64,000 nt of DNA, taken from the NCBI RefSeq assembly GCF_046127645.1, contig NZ_CP175919.1; one strand, written 5' to 3'. Within the stretch, counting starts at the first letter, position 1, and every line of letters starts with the position of its first letter. A program made the position numbers and the translations under genes. This DNA is from Clostridium_F caseinilyticum. Lineage in GTDB: Bacteria; Bacillota; Clostridia; Clostridiales; Clostridiaceae. Below the pieces are notes generated by a model. It was not told the origin of the DNA and did not search any database. It saw only the letters and a program-made list of their open reading frames with translations. Below, one piece after another: positions 32,538-42,814 of this stretch.

Positions 32538-34859
32538 TTATTCTTCTTTTATTAAAGCATTTTCAAGGACTTTTTCTATTTTATCAGCTGAAATAAAATT
32601 AATTTTATTTTTTACAGTTTTAGCAATATCCCTTAAATCTTTTTCATTAGCTTTTGGAATTATTATTGTATCTATTCCAGCCCTGTATGCAGCTAATGAC
32701 TTTTCTTTTAATCCACCAATAGGTAATACTCTTCCTGTTAATGTAATTTCTCCTGTCATAGCTACATTATGCTTAACTTTTTTACCACCTAGAGCAGAGA
32801 TTAATGCTGTTATCATAGTTACTCCTGCTGAAGGTCCATCTTTAGGAACTGCGCCTTCTGGTACATGTATATGAATATCCTTATTTTTATAAAACTCAGT
32901 ACCTATTCCATATTTACTAGCATTTGCTCTTACGTAACTGTACCCTGCTTTTGCAGACTCTACCATAACTTCTCCTAATTTTCCTGTAAGTTGCAGTTTA
33001 CCATTACCATCCATAACACTAACCTCTATAGGCAGAGTATCTCCACCATAAGCAGTCCAAGCTAATCCTGTTACCACACCAATCTTATCTTCTTTATCTG
33101 CTTTTTCATAAGAAAATACTTCTGGTCCTAAATACTTTTTAACATGATTAATTGTAACATTAGTTGTATTCTTATTCTTTTCGATCATTTCTGTTATAGA
33201 TTTTCTTATAATAGAAGATATTTTTCTTTCTAACCCTCTAACCCCTGATTCACGAGTATAATTATCTATAATATGATATATAGAGGAATTAGAGAAAGTA
33301 ATTTTTCCATCTTCCATATTATGTTCTTTTAATTTTTTAGGAATAAGATGATTTCTAGCTATATAAAATTTTTCTTCTGAAGTATATCCGGATACTTCTA
33401 TAACTTCCATTCTATCCAACAGTGGACCAGGTATTGTACTTAAAGTATTTGCAGTAGTTATAAATAATACTTTAGATAGATCAAAATCTAATTCTAAATA
33501 GTGATCTCTAAATGTAGAATTTTGTTCTGCATCTAATACCTCTAATAATGCGTCTGCTGGATCTCCTCTAAAATCGTTACTCATTTTATCTATTTCATCA
33601 AGTAAAAATAATGGATTTTTAGATTTAGCTTGCTTCATACCATAAACTATTCTTCCTGGTATTGCTCCTACATAAGTTTTTCTATGACCCCTTATCTCCG
33701 CCTCATCTCTTACTCCACCTAAAGACATTCTTACAAAATTTCTATTTAAAGAATGTGCTATAGATTTAGCTATAGATGTTTTTCCTACTCCTGGTGGACC
33801 TACTAAACATAATATAGGGCCTTTTAATGTTTTACTAACTTTTCTTACTGCTAAATATTCTATTATTCTGTCCTTTACATCTTTTAATCCATAGTGTTCT
33901 TCATCCAATATTTTTCTAGCTTTTTTAATATCTAAATTGTCTTTAGTGTCCTTATTCCATGGCAATGATAATATCCAATCTAAATATGTCCTAATAACTC
34001 CTCCTTCTGCAGAGAAATTACCAGAATTTTTTAGTCTATCTAATTCATATATAGCTTTTTCTTTTACATCTTTGGGAAGTTTTGCTTTATTTATTTTTTC
34101 TTTATATAAATTTATTTCCTTTTTATCTTCCTCATCTTCCCCTAATTCTTCTTGTATAGCCTTTAATTGTTCTTTTAAATAATATTCTTTCTGAACTTTA
34201 TCTATTTTGTTCTTTACTTTAATTCCTATTTTTCTTTCAATTTTTAGTATTTCTATCTCTTCATTTATGATGATTAATATTTTTTCTAATCTCTCTTTTG
34301 AATCAACAATTCCTATTAACTCTTGTTTTTGTTCTTGGTTTATATTTATGTATGAACCTATAACATCTGCTATTCTGCCTGGTTCTTCTAAATCTTCTAC
34401 TCCTACAGTTAAATCTGAAGATGAATCACCTGAAAGTTTAATATACTCATCAAAATTAGTTTTTATTAATCTTATAAGTGCATCTACTTCCTTATCATTT
34501 TCATATTGATTATCTTCTATCTCTTCTATCTCTACTTTTAAAAATGGCTCTTTTTCTAAATAATTAACTATTCTACCTCTAGTTTTCCCTTCCACTAAAA
34601 CTCTAACTGTATCTCCTGGCAATTTTAGTATTTGCTTTACTTCACATATAGTTCCTATATCATATATGTCTTCTACAATTGGTTCTTCTGTTTCAGCCTC
34701 TTTTTGAGCAGATAAAAATATTTTTTGTCCATTTCCCATAGCTTCTTCTAAAGCTAAAATAGATTTTTCTCTACCTACATCAAAATGTAAAATCATATAT
34801 GGAAATATAATTATTCCCCTCAATGGAATTAAAGGAAGAACTTCTAAGTTTTCTTTCAT
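32538..34859 (-). CDS. lon: ATP-dependent protease LonA
   Basis: A 773-residue Lon with the N-terminal LON substrate-binding domain (LPLIPLRGIIIFPYM), the AAA+ module (Walker A GPPGVGKTSIAKSIA, Walker B FLLDEIDKM) and the C-terminal serine-lysine protease domain (catalytic Ser in KDGPSAGVTM, Lys in GGLKEKSLAAYRAG). It degrades damaged and regulatory proteins in the cytosol. It is full length. It is directly downstream of lonB and upstream of engB. Confidence 0.97.
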   Translation of the reverse strand: MKENLEVLPLIPLRGIIIFPYMILHFDVGREKSILALEEAMGNGQKIFLSAQKEAETEEPIVEDIYDIGTICEVKQILKLPGDTVRVLVEGKTRGRIVNYLEKEPFLKVEIEEIEDNQYENDKEVDALIRLIKTNFDEYIKLSGDSSSDLTVGVEDLEEPGRIADVIGSYININQEQKQELIGIVDSKERLEKILIIINEEIEILKIERKIGIKVKNKIDKVQKEYYLKEQLKAIQEELGEDEEDKKEINLYKEKINKAKLPKDVKEKAIYELDRLKNSGNFSAEGGVIRTYLDWILSLPWNKDTKDNLDIKKARKILDEEHYGLKDVKDRIIEYLAVRKVSKTLKGPILCLVGPPGVGKTSIAKSIAHSLNRNFVRMSLGGVRDEAEIRGHRKTYVGAIPGRIVYGMKQAKSKNPLFLLDEIDKMSNDFRGDPADALLEVLDAEQNSTFRDHYLELDFDLSKVLFITTANTLSTIPGPLLDRMEVIEVSGYTSEEKFYIARNHLIPKKLKEHNMEDGKITFSNSSIYHIIDNYTRESGVRGLERKISSIIRKSITEMIEKNKNTTNVTINHVKKYLGPEVFSYEKADKEDKIGVVTGLAWTAYGGDTLPIEVSVMDGNGKLQLTGKLGEVMVESAKAGYSYVRANASKYGIGTEFYKNKDIHIHVPEGAVPKDGPSAGVTMITALISALGGKKVKHNVAMTGEITLTGRVLPIGGLKEKSLAAYRAGIDTIIIPKANEKDLRDIAKTVKNKINFISADKIEKVLENALIKEE

Positions 34860-34996
34860 ATATCTCCCTCGCTTTGATAAATTTAGCTTTATATATAGCT
34901 AGACTAATATATTATACCTATAAAAATACTTTTTTTCAAATAGTTATTATAATGTTATTTATTATTTTTTCAAAGTTATACTTAACTATTTCAATT

Positions 34997-36676
34997 TTAT
35001 TTAGTCATAGATTCTGCTGATAGAAATTCTACACTCTTATCTATATTTAAGAATAATTTATCTTCTTCTCCAACACAAACAGATTCTTTTATTACTGTTT
35101 TTATATTTGAAGCAGGTATTACTTTTATATTATCTAATTTTTCGAATTTCTCCTGCCAATTTTCCTTAGGTATTATAATTTTTTTAGCTCCAGCCTTAAT
35201 AGCCGCATCTACTTTAGCACCTACCCCACCTACTGGTTTTACTTCTCCATGAATAGATATTTCACCAGTCATAGCCACATTATTATCTACAGCTTTACCT
35301 GTAATAGCACTATATACTGCTGTAGTTATACTTATACCTGCTGATGGTCCATCTACAGGTATTCCGCCTGGGAAATTTATATGTATATCATATTCATAGC
35401 AATCTATACCAAATATTTGCTTCATTATAGTAATAACATTTTGAACGGAACACCATGCAGTACTTTTTCTAATTGCTTTTTTATTTGAACTATTAATTTC
35501 TTCCTCTTCAACTAATCCTGTTATAGATAAATTTCCTTTTCTAAAATTTACTTTTTTAGCTGTTGCCTCTATCTCCATAACCATACCCATATTAGCTCCA
35601 TATACTGCTAATCCATTTACATATCCCACTTTAGGCTCCAGTGGTATCTTCTTTTGTATTCTTGGAGAATATTGACCATTTTCTATAACCCATTCTACAT
35701 CCTGGACTAATATTTTATTTCTATTATTATTTATTGATAACCCTGCAGATAATTGTATTAAGTTTATAGTATCTCTTCCATTGTTACAATATTGGGATAT
35801 TAATTCACAAGCTTCTTCTTCTATAGTAAAATTTAATTTTTTAATAGCATTCATAGCTATCTTCTTTATTTCTTCCGGTAATAACCCTCTAAAAAATACT
35901 TCTACACATCTAGATCTTAAAGCTGGAGTCATCTCTTCTGGACTTCTAGTGGTAGCCCCTATTAATCTAAAATCTGCTGGTAAACCATTCTCAAATATAT
36001 CTCTTATGTAACTTGGTATATTACTATCTGAAGAATTATAGTAAGCACTATCTAAAAAAACTTTTCTATCCTCTAAAACTTTTAATAATTTATTCATTTC
36101 ACTAGGATGAAGTTCTCCTATTTCATCTATAAATAATATTCCTCCATGTGCCTTAGTTACTGCACCCGCCTTTGGTTGAGGTACTCCTGCTAAACCTAAA
36201 GCACCTGCTCCTTGATAAATAGGATCATGAACTGAACCTATTAAAGGATCTGCTATTCCTCTTTCATCTGATCTCACTGTAGTAGCATCTATCTCCATAA
36301 ACTTAGAATCTTGATTAAATGGAGAGTACTCTTTCTTCTTGGCATCTTCTAAAATCAATCTAGCCGCTGCTGTTTTCCCTGTTCCTGGTGGTCCATATAT
36401 TATTACATGTTGTGGATTGGGACTACATATAGCAGCTTTTAATGCTTTTATTCCATTTTCTTGCCCTATTATTTCATCAAAAGATGAAGGTCTACTTTTT
36501 TCTGTTAAAGGTTCTGTTAGTTTTATACTTCTTAATTTTTTTAATGTATCTATTTCCTTTTTATTTTCCTTTTCAATTACTACCTTATTAGATTTTTGAC
36601 TTTTTAAAGCGTTCATAAAATATAATCCCATAATAACTGTAAAAAATATTTCTATTAATATTAATGTTTGTGTCAT
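34997..36676 (-). CDS. lonB: ATP-dependent protease LonB
   Basis: A 559-residue LonB, without the LON domain and with a single N-terminal membrane segment (LILIEIFFTVIMGLYF). Walker A is GPPGTGKTAAARLIL and Walker B ILFIDEIGEL. The protease domain has Ser in VDGPSAGISI and Lys in GGVGAKVDAAIKAG. In Bacillus LonB acts in the forespore under sigma-F. The start is at the ATG at 36676, preceded by AAGGGG. It precedes lonA with a 137-base gap. Confidence 0.95.
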   Translation of the reverse strand: MTQTLILIEIFFTVIMGLYFMNALKSQKSNKVVIEKENKKEIDTLKKLRSIKLTEPLTEKSRPSSFDEIIGQENGIKALKAAICSPNPQHVIIYGPPGTGKTAAARLILEDAKKKEYSPFNQDSKFMEIDATTVRSDERGIADPLIGSVHDPIYQGAGALGLAGVPQPKAGAVTKAHGGILFIDEIGELHPSEMNKLLKVLEDRKVFLDSAYYNSSDSNIPSYIRDIFENGLPADFRLIGATTRSPEEMTPALRSRCVEVFFRGLLPEEIKKIAMNAIKKLNFTIEEEACELISQYCNNGRDTINLIQLSAGLSINNNRNKILVQDVEWVIENGQYSPRIQKKIPLEPKVGYVNGLAVYGANMGMVMEIEATAKKVNFRKGNLSITGLVEEEEINSSNKKAIRKSTAWCSVQNVITIMKQIFGIDCYEYDIHINFPGGIPVDGPSAGISITTAVYSAITGKAVDNNVAMTGEISIHGEVKPVGGVGAKVDAAIKAGAKKIIIPKENWQEKFEKLDNIKVIPASNIKTVIKESVCVGEEDKLFLNIDKSVEFLSAESMTK

Positions 36677-36771
36677 ATCCAAAACCCCTTTAATCCTTTT
36701 TTTATTATTATGTTCTTTTTCCACTTTATATATTCAAAAATGGTAATTTATTAATTTCATTGATTAAATAG

Positions 36772-36806
36772 AAAATAGCACCAAGATCAACTCTTGGTGC
36801 TATTTT
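36772..36806 (-). terminator. Terminator after clpX
   Basis: AAAATAGCACCAAGA and TCTTGGTGCTATTTT form a 15-base perfect stem around a 5-base loop, just at the clpX stop codon. Confidence 0.85.
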
Positions 36807-38095
36807 TATGCTGTTTCAGAATCTTTTCTTTTTTTTGTTTTCTTAGGCTTAATAGGTAATCTTTTACCGCCCTCAGCCTCTATGAATTCTGGCTTTCTAG
36901 TTTTTATACAATCTTCATTTACTATTACCTTAGCTATATTTTCTTGAGATGGTATGTCAAACATAATTTCTCTCATCATATCTTCTATTATAGCTCTAAG
37001 TCCTCTAGCTCCAGTATTTCTATTTATTGCTTCATCAGCAATCCCCTTTAATGACTCTTCATTAAATTCTAATTCTACATCATCTAATTCAAACAATTTC
37101 TTATATTGTTTTACAAGAGCATTTTTAGGTTCGGTTAATATTTTTATTAGAGCTTCCCTATCTAATTTATCTAAAGTAACAACTATAGGTAATCTTCCAA
37201 TAAATTCAGGTATTAAACCAAACTTTAATAGATCTCCTGGCATAATATCTTTTAAAAGTTTACCTAAGTCTTTTTCTTTTTTAGATTGAATTTCAGCTCC
37301 AAATCCTAAAGAGCTAGTTCTTGTTCTTCTTTCTATTATCTTATCTACTCCATCAAAAGCTCCACCACAAATAAACAATATGTTCGTAGTATTTATTTGT
37401 ATAAACTCTTGATGTGGATGTTTTCTTCCACCTTGAGGTGGAACAGCTGCTACAGTACCTTCAAGAATTTTTAATAATGCTTGTTGTACGCCTTCACCTG
37501 ATACATCTCTAGTAATAGAAGGATTTTCTGATTTCCTTGCTATTTTATCTATTTCATCTATATATACTATTCCTTTTTCTGCTCTTTCTATGTCATAATC
37601 AGCATTTTGAATAAGCTTTAAAAGAATATTTTCTACGTCTTCTCCTACATAACCAGCCTCTGTAAGTGTTGTAGCATCTGCTATAGCAAAAGGTACATTT
37701 AAAAACTTAGCTAATGTTTGTGCTAATAATGTTTTTCCTGAACCAGTTGGTCCTAAAAGAAGAATATTACTCTTCTGAAGTTCTACATCATCACTATTTA
37801 AATTTGAATTAATTCTTTTGTAGTGATTATACACAGCTACAGATAATGATTTTTTAGCATCTTCTTGACCTATAACATATTGATCAAGATAGTTTTTTAT
37901 TTCCTTTGGCTTGGGCAATGATGTTAAATCCACTTGTATATCATCTTCAAACTCATCACTTATTATTTCAGAGCAAAGTTCTATGCATTCATCGCATATA
38001 TATACTCCTGGGCCTGCTATCAGTCGTCTTACTTGATCCTGTGTTTTTCCACAGAATGAACATTTCAACTGTTTTTTTTCATCTATTTTAGACAT
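36806..38095 (-). CDS. clpX: ATP-dependent Clp protease ATP-binding subunit ClpX
   Basis: A 429-residue ClpX. The N-terminal zinc-binding domain has CSFCGKTQ and CDECIELC. Walker A is GPTGSGKTLLAQTLA, Walker B VYIDEIDKIA. The IGF/LGF-like loop is around SLGFGAEI. It unfolds substrates and feeds ClpP. It lies 19 bases downstream of clpP in the usual order tig-clpP-clpX-lon. Confidence 0.98.
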   Translation of the reverse strand: MSKIDEKKQLKCSFCGKTQDQVRRLIAGPGVYICDECIELCSEIISDEFEDDIQVDLTSLPKPKEIKNYLDQYVIGQEDAKKSLSVAVYNHYKRINSNLNSDDVELQKSNILLLGPTGSGKTLLAQTLAKFLNVPFAIADATTLTEAGYVGEDVENILLKLIQNADYDIERAEKGIVYIDEIDKIARKSENPSITRDVSGEGVQQALLKILEGTVAAVPPQGGRKHPHQEFIQINTTNILFICGGAFDGVDKIIERRTRTSSLGFGAEIQSKKEKDLGKLLKDIMPGDLLKFGLIPEFIGRLPIVVTLDKLDREALIKILTEPKNALVKQYKKLFELDDVELEFNEESLKGIADEAINRNTGARGLRAIIEDMMREIMFDIPSQENIAKVIVNEDCIKTRKPEFIEAEGGKRLPIKPKKTKKRKDSETA

Positions 38096-38114
38096 TTCTA
38101 CACCTCACTAAAGG

Positions 38115-38699
38115 TTATTTCTTTTTATCAATAACTTCATCAATTAAACCATATTCTCTAGCTTCTTCTGCGCTTAAGAAATGATCTCTTTCTGTGTCAA
38201 GCTCTACCTGCTCTAATGGTTTTCCTGTTCTATCGCTTAATATAGTATTCAATTTTTTCTTCATTTTTAGAATTCTTTCTGCATGTATTCCTATATCTGT
38301 TGCTTGACCTCTGAATCCACCTAGTGGTTGATGTATCATAACTTCACTATTAGGTAATGCATATCTTTTTCCCTTTGCACCAGCTGCAAGTAAGAATGCT
38401 CCCATAGATGCTGCCATTCCTACACATATAGTAGAAACATCTGGTTTTATATATTGCATTGTATCATATATTGCCATTCCAGAAGTTATAGAACCTCCTG
38501 GGCTATTAATATATAAATATATATCTTTATCTGGATCTTCTGCTTCTAAAAATAACAGTTGTGCTACTATTAAACTAGCGGTTGTGTCATTAACCTCTTC
38601 ACTTAACATTATTATTCTATCTTTTAACAACCTAGAATAAATATCGTAAGACCTTTCCCCTCTATTTGTTTGTTCTACAACTACAGGTACTAAACTCAT
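38115..38699 (-). CDS. clpP: ATP-dependent Clp protease proteolytic subunit ClpP
   Basis: A 194-residue ClpP. The catalytic Ser is in GMAASMGAFLL and the His in EVMIHQPLGG; the Asp follows in DTERDHFL. It assembles as tetradecamers. It precedes clpX by 19 bases. Ribosome site AGGAGAT. Confidence 0.98.
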   Translation of the reverse strand: MSLVPVVVEQTNRGERSYDIYSRLLKDRIIMLSEEVNDTTASLIVAQLLFLEAEDPDKDIYLYINSPGGSITSGMAIYDTMQYIKPDVSTICVGMAASMGAFLLAAGAKGKRYALPNSEVMIHQPLGGFRGQATDIGIHAERILKMKKKLNTILSDRTGKPLEQVELDTERDHFLSAEEAREYGLIDEVIDKKK

Positions 38700-38769
38700 A
38701 CATATCTCCTCCTTTTATAAAAATAAGATACTAATGATACCTATGTGATATTTATAATTATTAAAACTT

Positions 38770-38797
38770 AGTTGCCAGAAAATATATCCTGGCAACT
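38770..38797 (-). terminator. Terminator after tig
   Basis: AGTTGCCAG and CTGGCAACT form a 9-base stem with a 10-base loop, just after the trigger factor gene on the minus strand. Confidence 0.65.
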
Positions 38798-38824
38798 ATA
38801 TTATTATCTATTATTATAAATGAA

Positions 38825-40117
38825 CTAAGCTATTTCTTTACTATTTTGCACTAATAGGTCTAAAACTTTTCCATTAACTATATCAATTTCTAAATATGCT
38901 TTTTGAGCATTTACTATTAATTCAGCAGTTTTTTCTACATCTTTTTGACCATATTGTTTAGCCACTTCCATAGCTTTTTCTTTTAATTCTTCTTCTGTAG
39001 CTTTTATATCTTCTACTTTAGCAATTTGTTGCATTATTAAATCTGTTTTAACTCTTTTTTCAGCTGTTTCTCTCATATATTCTTTTACTTTTTCTTCTGA
39101 ACTATTTGTAAATTCATAATATGATTTAAGATCTAAACCTTGATATTTTAATCTCATTTCTAAATCCCTTACCATATTATCTATTTCTTTTTCAATCATA
39201 ACTTTTGGTATATCTATTTCAGCATTTGCTGCAACTTTTTCAACTACTGCTTCTTCATATTCTGCTTTAGCTTTTTCAGATAGTTCTTTTTTCATTCTGT
39301 CCTTTATATCTGATTTTAATTCTTCTAATGTATCAAATTCTGAAACTTCTTTTGCAAATTCATCATCTAAAGCTGGAAGTTCCTTAATTTTTATATCCTT
39401 AACTGTTACTTCAAAAGTAGCTGGTTTTCCATTTAAATCTTCTCTACCATATTCTTCTGGGAAACTTACATCTACTTTTTTTGATTCATCTTTTTTAAGA
39501 CCTACTAATTGATCTTCAAAATCTCCTATGAAAGTGCCTGAACCTATTTCTAATTCATAGTCCTTAGCTTCTCCACCTTCAAAAGCTTCTCCATCTACAT
39601 ATCCTTTAAAATCAATTATTGCTATGTTTCCTTTTTCAATTTCTCCTTCTTCTTTTAGGGATACTCTTGCATTTTTTTCTTGCATAGATTTTAATTCATT
39701 TTCTACAGCTTCATCTTCTACTTCATATGAAACTTTTTTAACTTCTACACCTTTATATTCTCCTAGTTTAACTTCAGGAACAGTTGTAATTTCTGCTGTA
39801 TATATGAAATCTTTTCCTTCTCCTATTTGAACTACATCTATTTGAGGATAATCCACTGGTTTTATGTTGTTTTCTTCTATAGCTTTAGGATATGTATCTT
39901 CACAACAGAAATTTATAGCATCTTCAAATAAAACACCTTCTCCATAATATTTCTTTATTATATTTAAAGGTGCTTTACCTTTTCTAAATCCTGGTACATT
40001 AAATCTTTTAGCATTTTTTTTGAATGATTTTTTAACAGCTTCATTGAATTTTTCACTATCAACTGTTATCTCTAATTTTACAATATTCTTTTCTATATTT
40101 TCCACTTTAACGTTCAT
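38825..40117 (-). CDS. tig: Trigger factor
   Basis: A 430-residue trigger factor. The ribosome-docking signature GFRKGKAP is present near residue 45. The FKBP-type PPIase domain (VDGEAFEGGEAKDYELEIG) and the long helical C-terminal domain follow. It binds nascent chains at the exit tunnel. The start is placed at the ATG after GGAGGAAG, six codons inside the longest frame. Upstream of clpP, as in most Firmicutes. Confidence 0.97.
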   Translation of the reverse strand: MNVKVENIEKNIVKLEITVDSEKFNEAVKKSFKKNAKRFNVPGFRKGKAPLNIIKKYYGEGVLFEDAINFCCEDTYPKAIEENNIKPVDYPQIDVVQIGEGKDFIYTAEITTVPEVKLGEYKGVEVKKVSYEVEDEAVENELKSMQEKNARVSLKEEGEIEKGNIAIIDFKGYVDGEAFEGGEAKDYELEIGSGTFIGDFEDQLVGLKKDESKKVDVSFPEEYGREDLNGKPATFEVTVKDIKIKELPALDDEFAKEVSEFDTLEELKSDIKDRMKKELSEKAKAEYEEAVVEKVAANAEIDIPKVMIEKEIDNMVRDLEMRLKYQGLDLKSYYEFTNSSEEKVKEYMRETAEKRVKTDLIMQQIAKVEDIKATEEELKEKAMEVAKQYGQKDVEKTAELIVNAQKAYLEIDIVNGKVLDLLVQNSKEIA

Positions 40118-40294
40118 TATACTTCTTCCTCCCAATTACTTGTTATATGCTCATTTTAACTCTATCATTATATCATATATTTATAATTATTAATATACAT
40201 TCCACTAACATAAAGTAAAATAGATTATAGTTACCTAAACTACACTTTATTAACTATTATATATCATATTCTATATTATTTACAATATTTTTCA

Positions 40295-41080
40295 TCACAA
40301 TAAAATATTTTGAAGAAAATCTCTTGAATGCATAATTTCCGAATATGAGGAATAATTATCATTATAAACTTCTATAGTATAAACATTATTATATCCTATT
40401 TCCTTTAATTTACAACATATTTTTTTTAAATTTATATTTCCTCTTCCAGGTAGGAGACAAATATTATTCTCATCTCTATCATTTATATGTACATTGACTA
40501 TTTTGTTTCCCATTACATTTATGTATTCAATAGGATCTTTCCCTATCTTAAAAGCTTGTTTGATGTCTAGTGTATAATTTAAATTAGTACTACATTTTTC
40601 ATTTAACATATTTAAAAAATCTATATTTGAAGACATACACCAAGCTACATTTTCTTGAGCCAGTTTTATCCCCTCTTCATTAGCAATATAATTTAATTCA
40701 TCATAAACATCTATAATATAGTTCATATCTAGATCTGATAAATTACTTCTTCTCATACCATGAAATGTATAATAATTTGCTTTCAATAAATTTCCTGCCT
40801 TGCATACTTTTTTAAATATCTTAAGCATATCTCTTTGTCTTCTTCTATAAGAATCAAATAAATAAGGTTCAAAAGCACTTGAAAAGGCATGAATAGAATT
40901 TATAAAAAATTTATTTTTTTCTTTTTCTTCCTGTAATTTTTTTATAAAATCTTCATTATACTCACTATAAGTATTTAAAAAAACTTCCCCAACATTAAAT
41001 CCTAAACTTTTCATAACTGATATAGTTTCTTCTATTGGTACTTTAGGATACAAACAAGCAGAAGACATTCCTACTTTCAT
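40295..41080 (-). CDS. Sugar phosphate isomerase/epimerase-like TIM-barrel protein
   Basis: A 261-residue protein of the xylose isomerase-like TIM-barrel superfamily (AP endonuclease family 2 fold). LAQENVAWC supplies the first metal Glu, NYTLDIKQAF the Asp, VNVHINDRD the His/Asp and YTIEVYND the last Glu. These bind a divalent metal in isomerases, epimerases and Endo IV. It lacks close similarity to Endo IV in my reading, so a sugar role is more likely. The start follows GAGGAGG, 13 codons inside the longest frame. Confidence 0.75.
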   Translation of the reverse strand: MKVGMSSACLYPKVPIEETISVMKSLGFNVGEVFLNTYSEYNEDFIKKLQEEKEKNKFFINSIHAFSSAFEPYLFDSYRRRQRDMLKIFKKVCKAGNLLKANYYTFHGMRRSNLSDLDMNYIIDVYDELNYIANEEGIKLAQENVAWCMSSNIDFLNMLNEKCSTNLNYTLDIKQAFKIGKDPIEYINVMGNKIVNVHINDRDENNICLLPGRGNINLKKICCKLKEIGYNNVYTIEVYNDNYSSYSEIMHSRDFLQNILL

Positions 41081-41101
41081 ATTTACCTCCTCAAATAAAG
41101 C

Positions 41102-41128
41102 AAGAGTGTATATATTCAATACACTCTT
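41102..41128 (-). terminator. Terminator-like hairpin near 41.1 kb
   Basis: AAGAGTGTAT and ATACACTCTT form a 10-base stem with a 7-base loop, downstream of the membrane-anchored gene ending at 41184 on the minus strand, and just upstream of the TIM-barrel gene. Confidence 0.6.
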
Positions 41129-41183
41129 AAAACTATTATATACTTATTAATTTTAATATTATTTTATCTATTGAATTTTTATT

Positions 41184-41990
41184 TTACTCAGCTACGCTTC
41201 CATCTGCTTTTAAGAATAAAGTTTTACCATCTGAAACCACTGTAAGTCCCTTTTCTGTTAATTTATCAAACTTAATGTCTTCTCCTGATATATTTTGATT
41301 GTATAAATGAGTTTTATTTTTTATATTATACATCCACACATATTTAGTGGTCTTATTGAACCATGGTAGTTGAGAAACATATGCTATATTATCATTATCT
41401 ATAAATTTAGGTAAAACTCCCCAGAAATAATCTTGTTTGGAAGCTAGTATAGCATCCTTTTGAAACGTTGTTCCAGTTGTTGATGTATACTGCTTATTTG
41501 TTATATCCTGCTTTTCACCATTTAAATTTACTAAATAAATATTTTGAGTCTTAGGATTTGTTACAACTATTAAATTTTTTGAAGGATTTATATCATATAA
41601 TAAATTATTTTTATTTAAATCTATAGATTTAATAGTCTTATTTTTATTACTATCTTCTATATATATCAACTTTATTTTTATATTATCTTCTAATTGAACT
41701 TCTATATTATTATCTTTAGGAACTTCACTTTCTTTTTTTACTGTGGCTGCATTCTTATTTTCATTTTTATTTTCTTTTTGTTCTTGTTGTTTATTTTTTT
41801 GTTCTTCTTCAGCCTTAGTTTCCTCTTTTATTTGATTTAAACTAATTTTTATTTTTTTACCAATACCATTGTTAGTGAATACTATTACTAAAGAAATTAA
41901 TATTATAACTATAACTGAAAAGAAAGTCCTTCTTTTTCTTCTTTTCATTCTTCTTTCATAATCTTTGCTAAAAATACTTGGTTTTGCCAC
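41184..41990 (-). CDS. Hypothetical single-pass membrane protein
   Basis: A 268-residue protein. The N-terminus is basic (RRMKRRKRRT) followed by one membrane segment (FFSVIVIILISLVIVF), then a long Lys/Glu/Gln-rich linker, then a globular extracellular domain of beta type (NLIVVTNPKTQNIYLVNL). The topology is type II by the positive-inside rule. It may be a beta-propeller-like sensor or surface protein. No catalytic motif. Function unknown. Confidence 0.65.
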   Translation of the reverse strand: MAKPSIFSKDYERRMKRRKRRTFFSVIVIILISLVIVFTNNGIGKKIKISLNQIKEETKAEEEQKNKQQEQKENKNENKNAATVKKESEVPKDNNIEVQLEDNIKIKLIYIEDSNKNKTIKSIDLNKNNLLYDINPSKNLIVVTNPKTQNIYLVNLNGEKQDITNKQYTSTTGTTFQKDAILASKQDYFWGVLPKFIDNDNIAYVSQLPWFNKTTKYVWMYNIKNKTHLYNQNISGEDIKFDKLTEKGLTVVSDGKTLFLKADGSVAE

Positions 41991-42152
41991 AATAATTCCT
42001 CCTATATTTAATGCCTATCTATACTAAAATCAAATGTATCAATTATTATAATGCATATTCAACACTATTATAACTCAAAACAATAAAAATTAATAACTAT
42101 TTTCATAAATATTAAAGTAAAATTAAGTTTTTATTTAATATTTGTTAAAACT

Positions 42153-42189
42153 AAAAAAATGCCTCAAAATTAAATTCATCTTGAGACAT
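42153..42189 (-). terminator. Terminator of the pyr operon
   Basis: ATGTCTCAA and TTGAGGCAT pair (one G-T) and are followed on the minus strand by TTTTTTTAG, just after pyrE. Confidence 0.8.
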
Positions 42190-42204
42190 CTCTTATTTAA
42201 AAAT

Positions 42205-42780
42205 TTATTTTTGTTCTCTACTACCTGGTTTTACAAAAGGTATATTTTTTTTACATAACTCACAGTTATCTTTTTCATAAGTTTCTATTTCTAATTTACA
42301 AGCACTATATATTGGATATTTTGTTTTTATATCTTCTGCTCTTCTATCAACTATACATGCTATGCCTACTACTTCTCCACCCATTTCTTCTATAACTTTG
42401 GCTACTTCTAAAGAAGATTTTCCTGTAGTTATTACATCTTCTGATATAATAACTCTATCTCCCTTTTTTATTTCAAATCCCCTTCGTATGCACATGTCAC
42501 CATCTTTTCTTTCTGCAAATATTCCTGGTCTATTAGTTTGTCTTGCTAATTCATAAGATACTATTACTCCCCCCATAGCTGGCCCTACTATTATATTAAA
42601 ATCTACATCTTTAAGTTTTTCTGCTATTACACTAATAACCTTTTCTGATTTTTGTGGATACTGAAGTAACTTTGCACACTGACAATATCTATTACTATGT
42701 CTCCCAGATGATAATAAAAAATGTCCTTCTAATAATGCATTTGATTCTCTTAATATATCTATAACATTTATATTACTCAT
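42205..42780 (-). CDS. pyrE: Orotate phosphoribosyltransferase
   Basis: A 191-residue type I phosphoribosyltransferase. The PRPP-binding motif is VIISEDVITTGKSS near residue 115. It joins orotate to PRPP to give OMP. It is the last gene of the pyr operon, 35 bases after pyrD. It carries four cysteines near the C-terminus (CKLEIETYEKDNCELC), typical of this longer clostridial form. Confidence 0.95.
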   Translation of the reverse strand: MSNINVIDILRESNALLEGHFLLSSGRHSNRYCQCAKLLQYPQKSEKVISVIAEKLKDVDFNIIVGPAMGGVIVSYELARQTNRPGIFAERKDGDMCIRRGFEIKKGDRVIISEDVITTGKSSLEVAKVIEEMGGEVVGIACIVDRRAEDIKTKYPIYSACKLEIETYEKDNCELCKKNIPFVKPGSREQK

Positions 42781-42814
42781 TTATATCTTCCTCCTCATAT
42801 TCTTTAAATTTATT

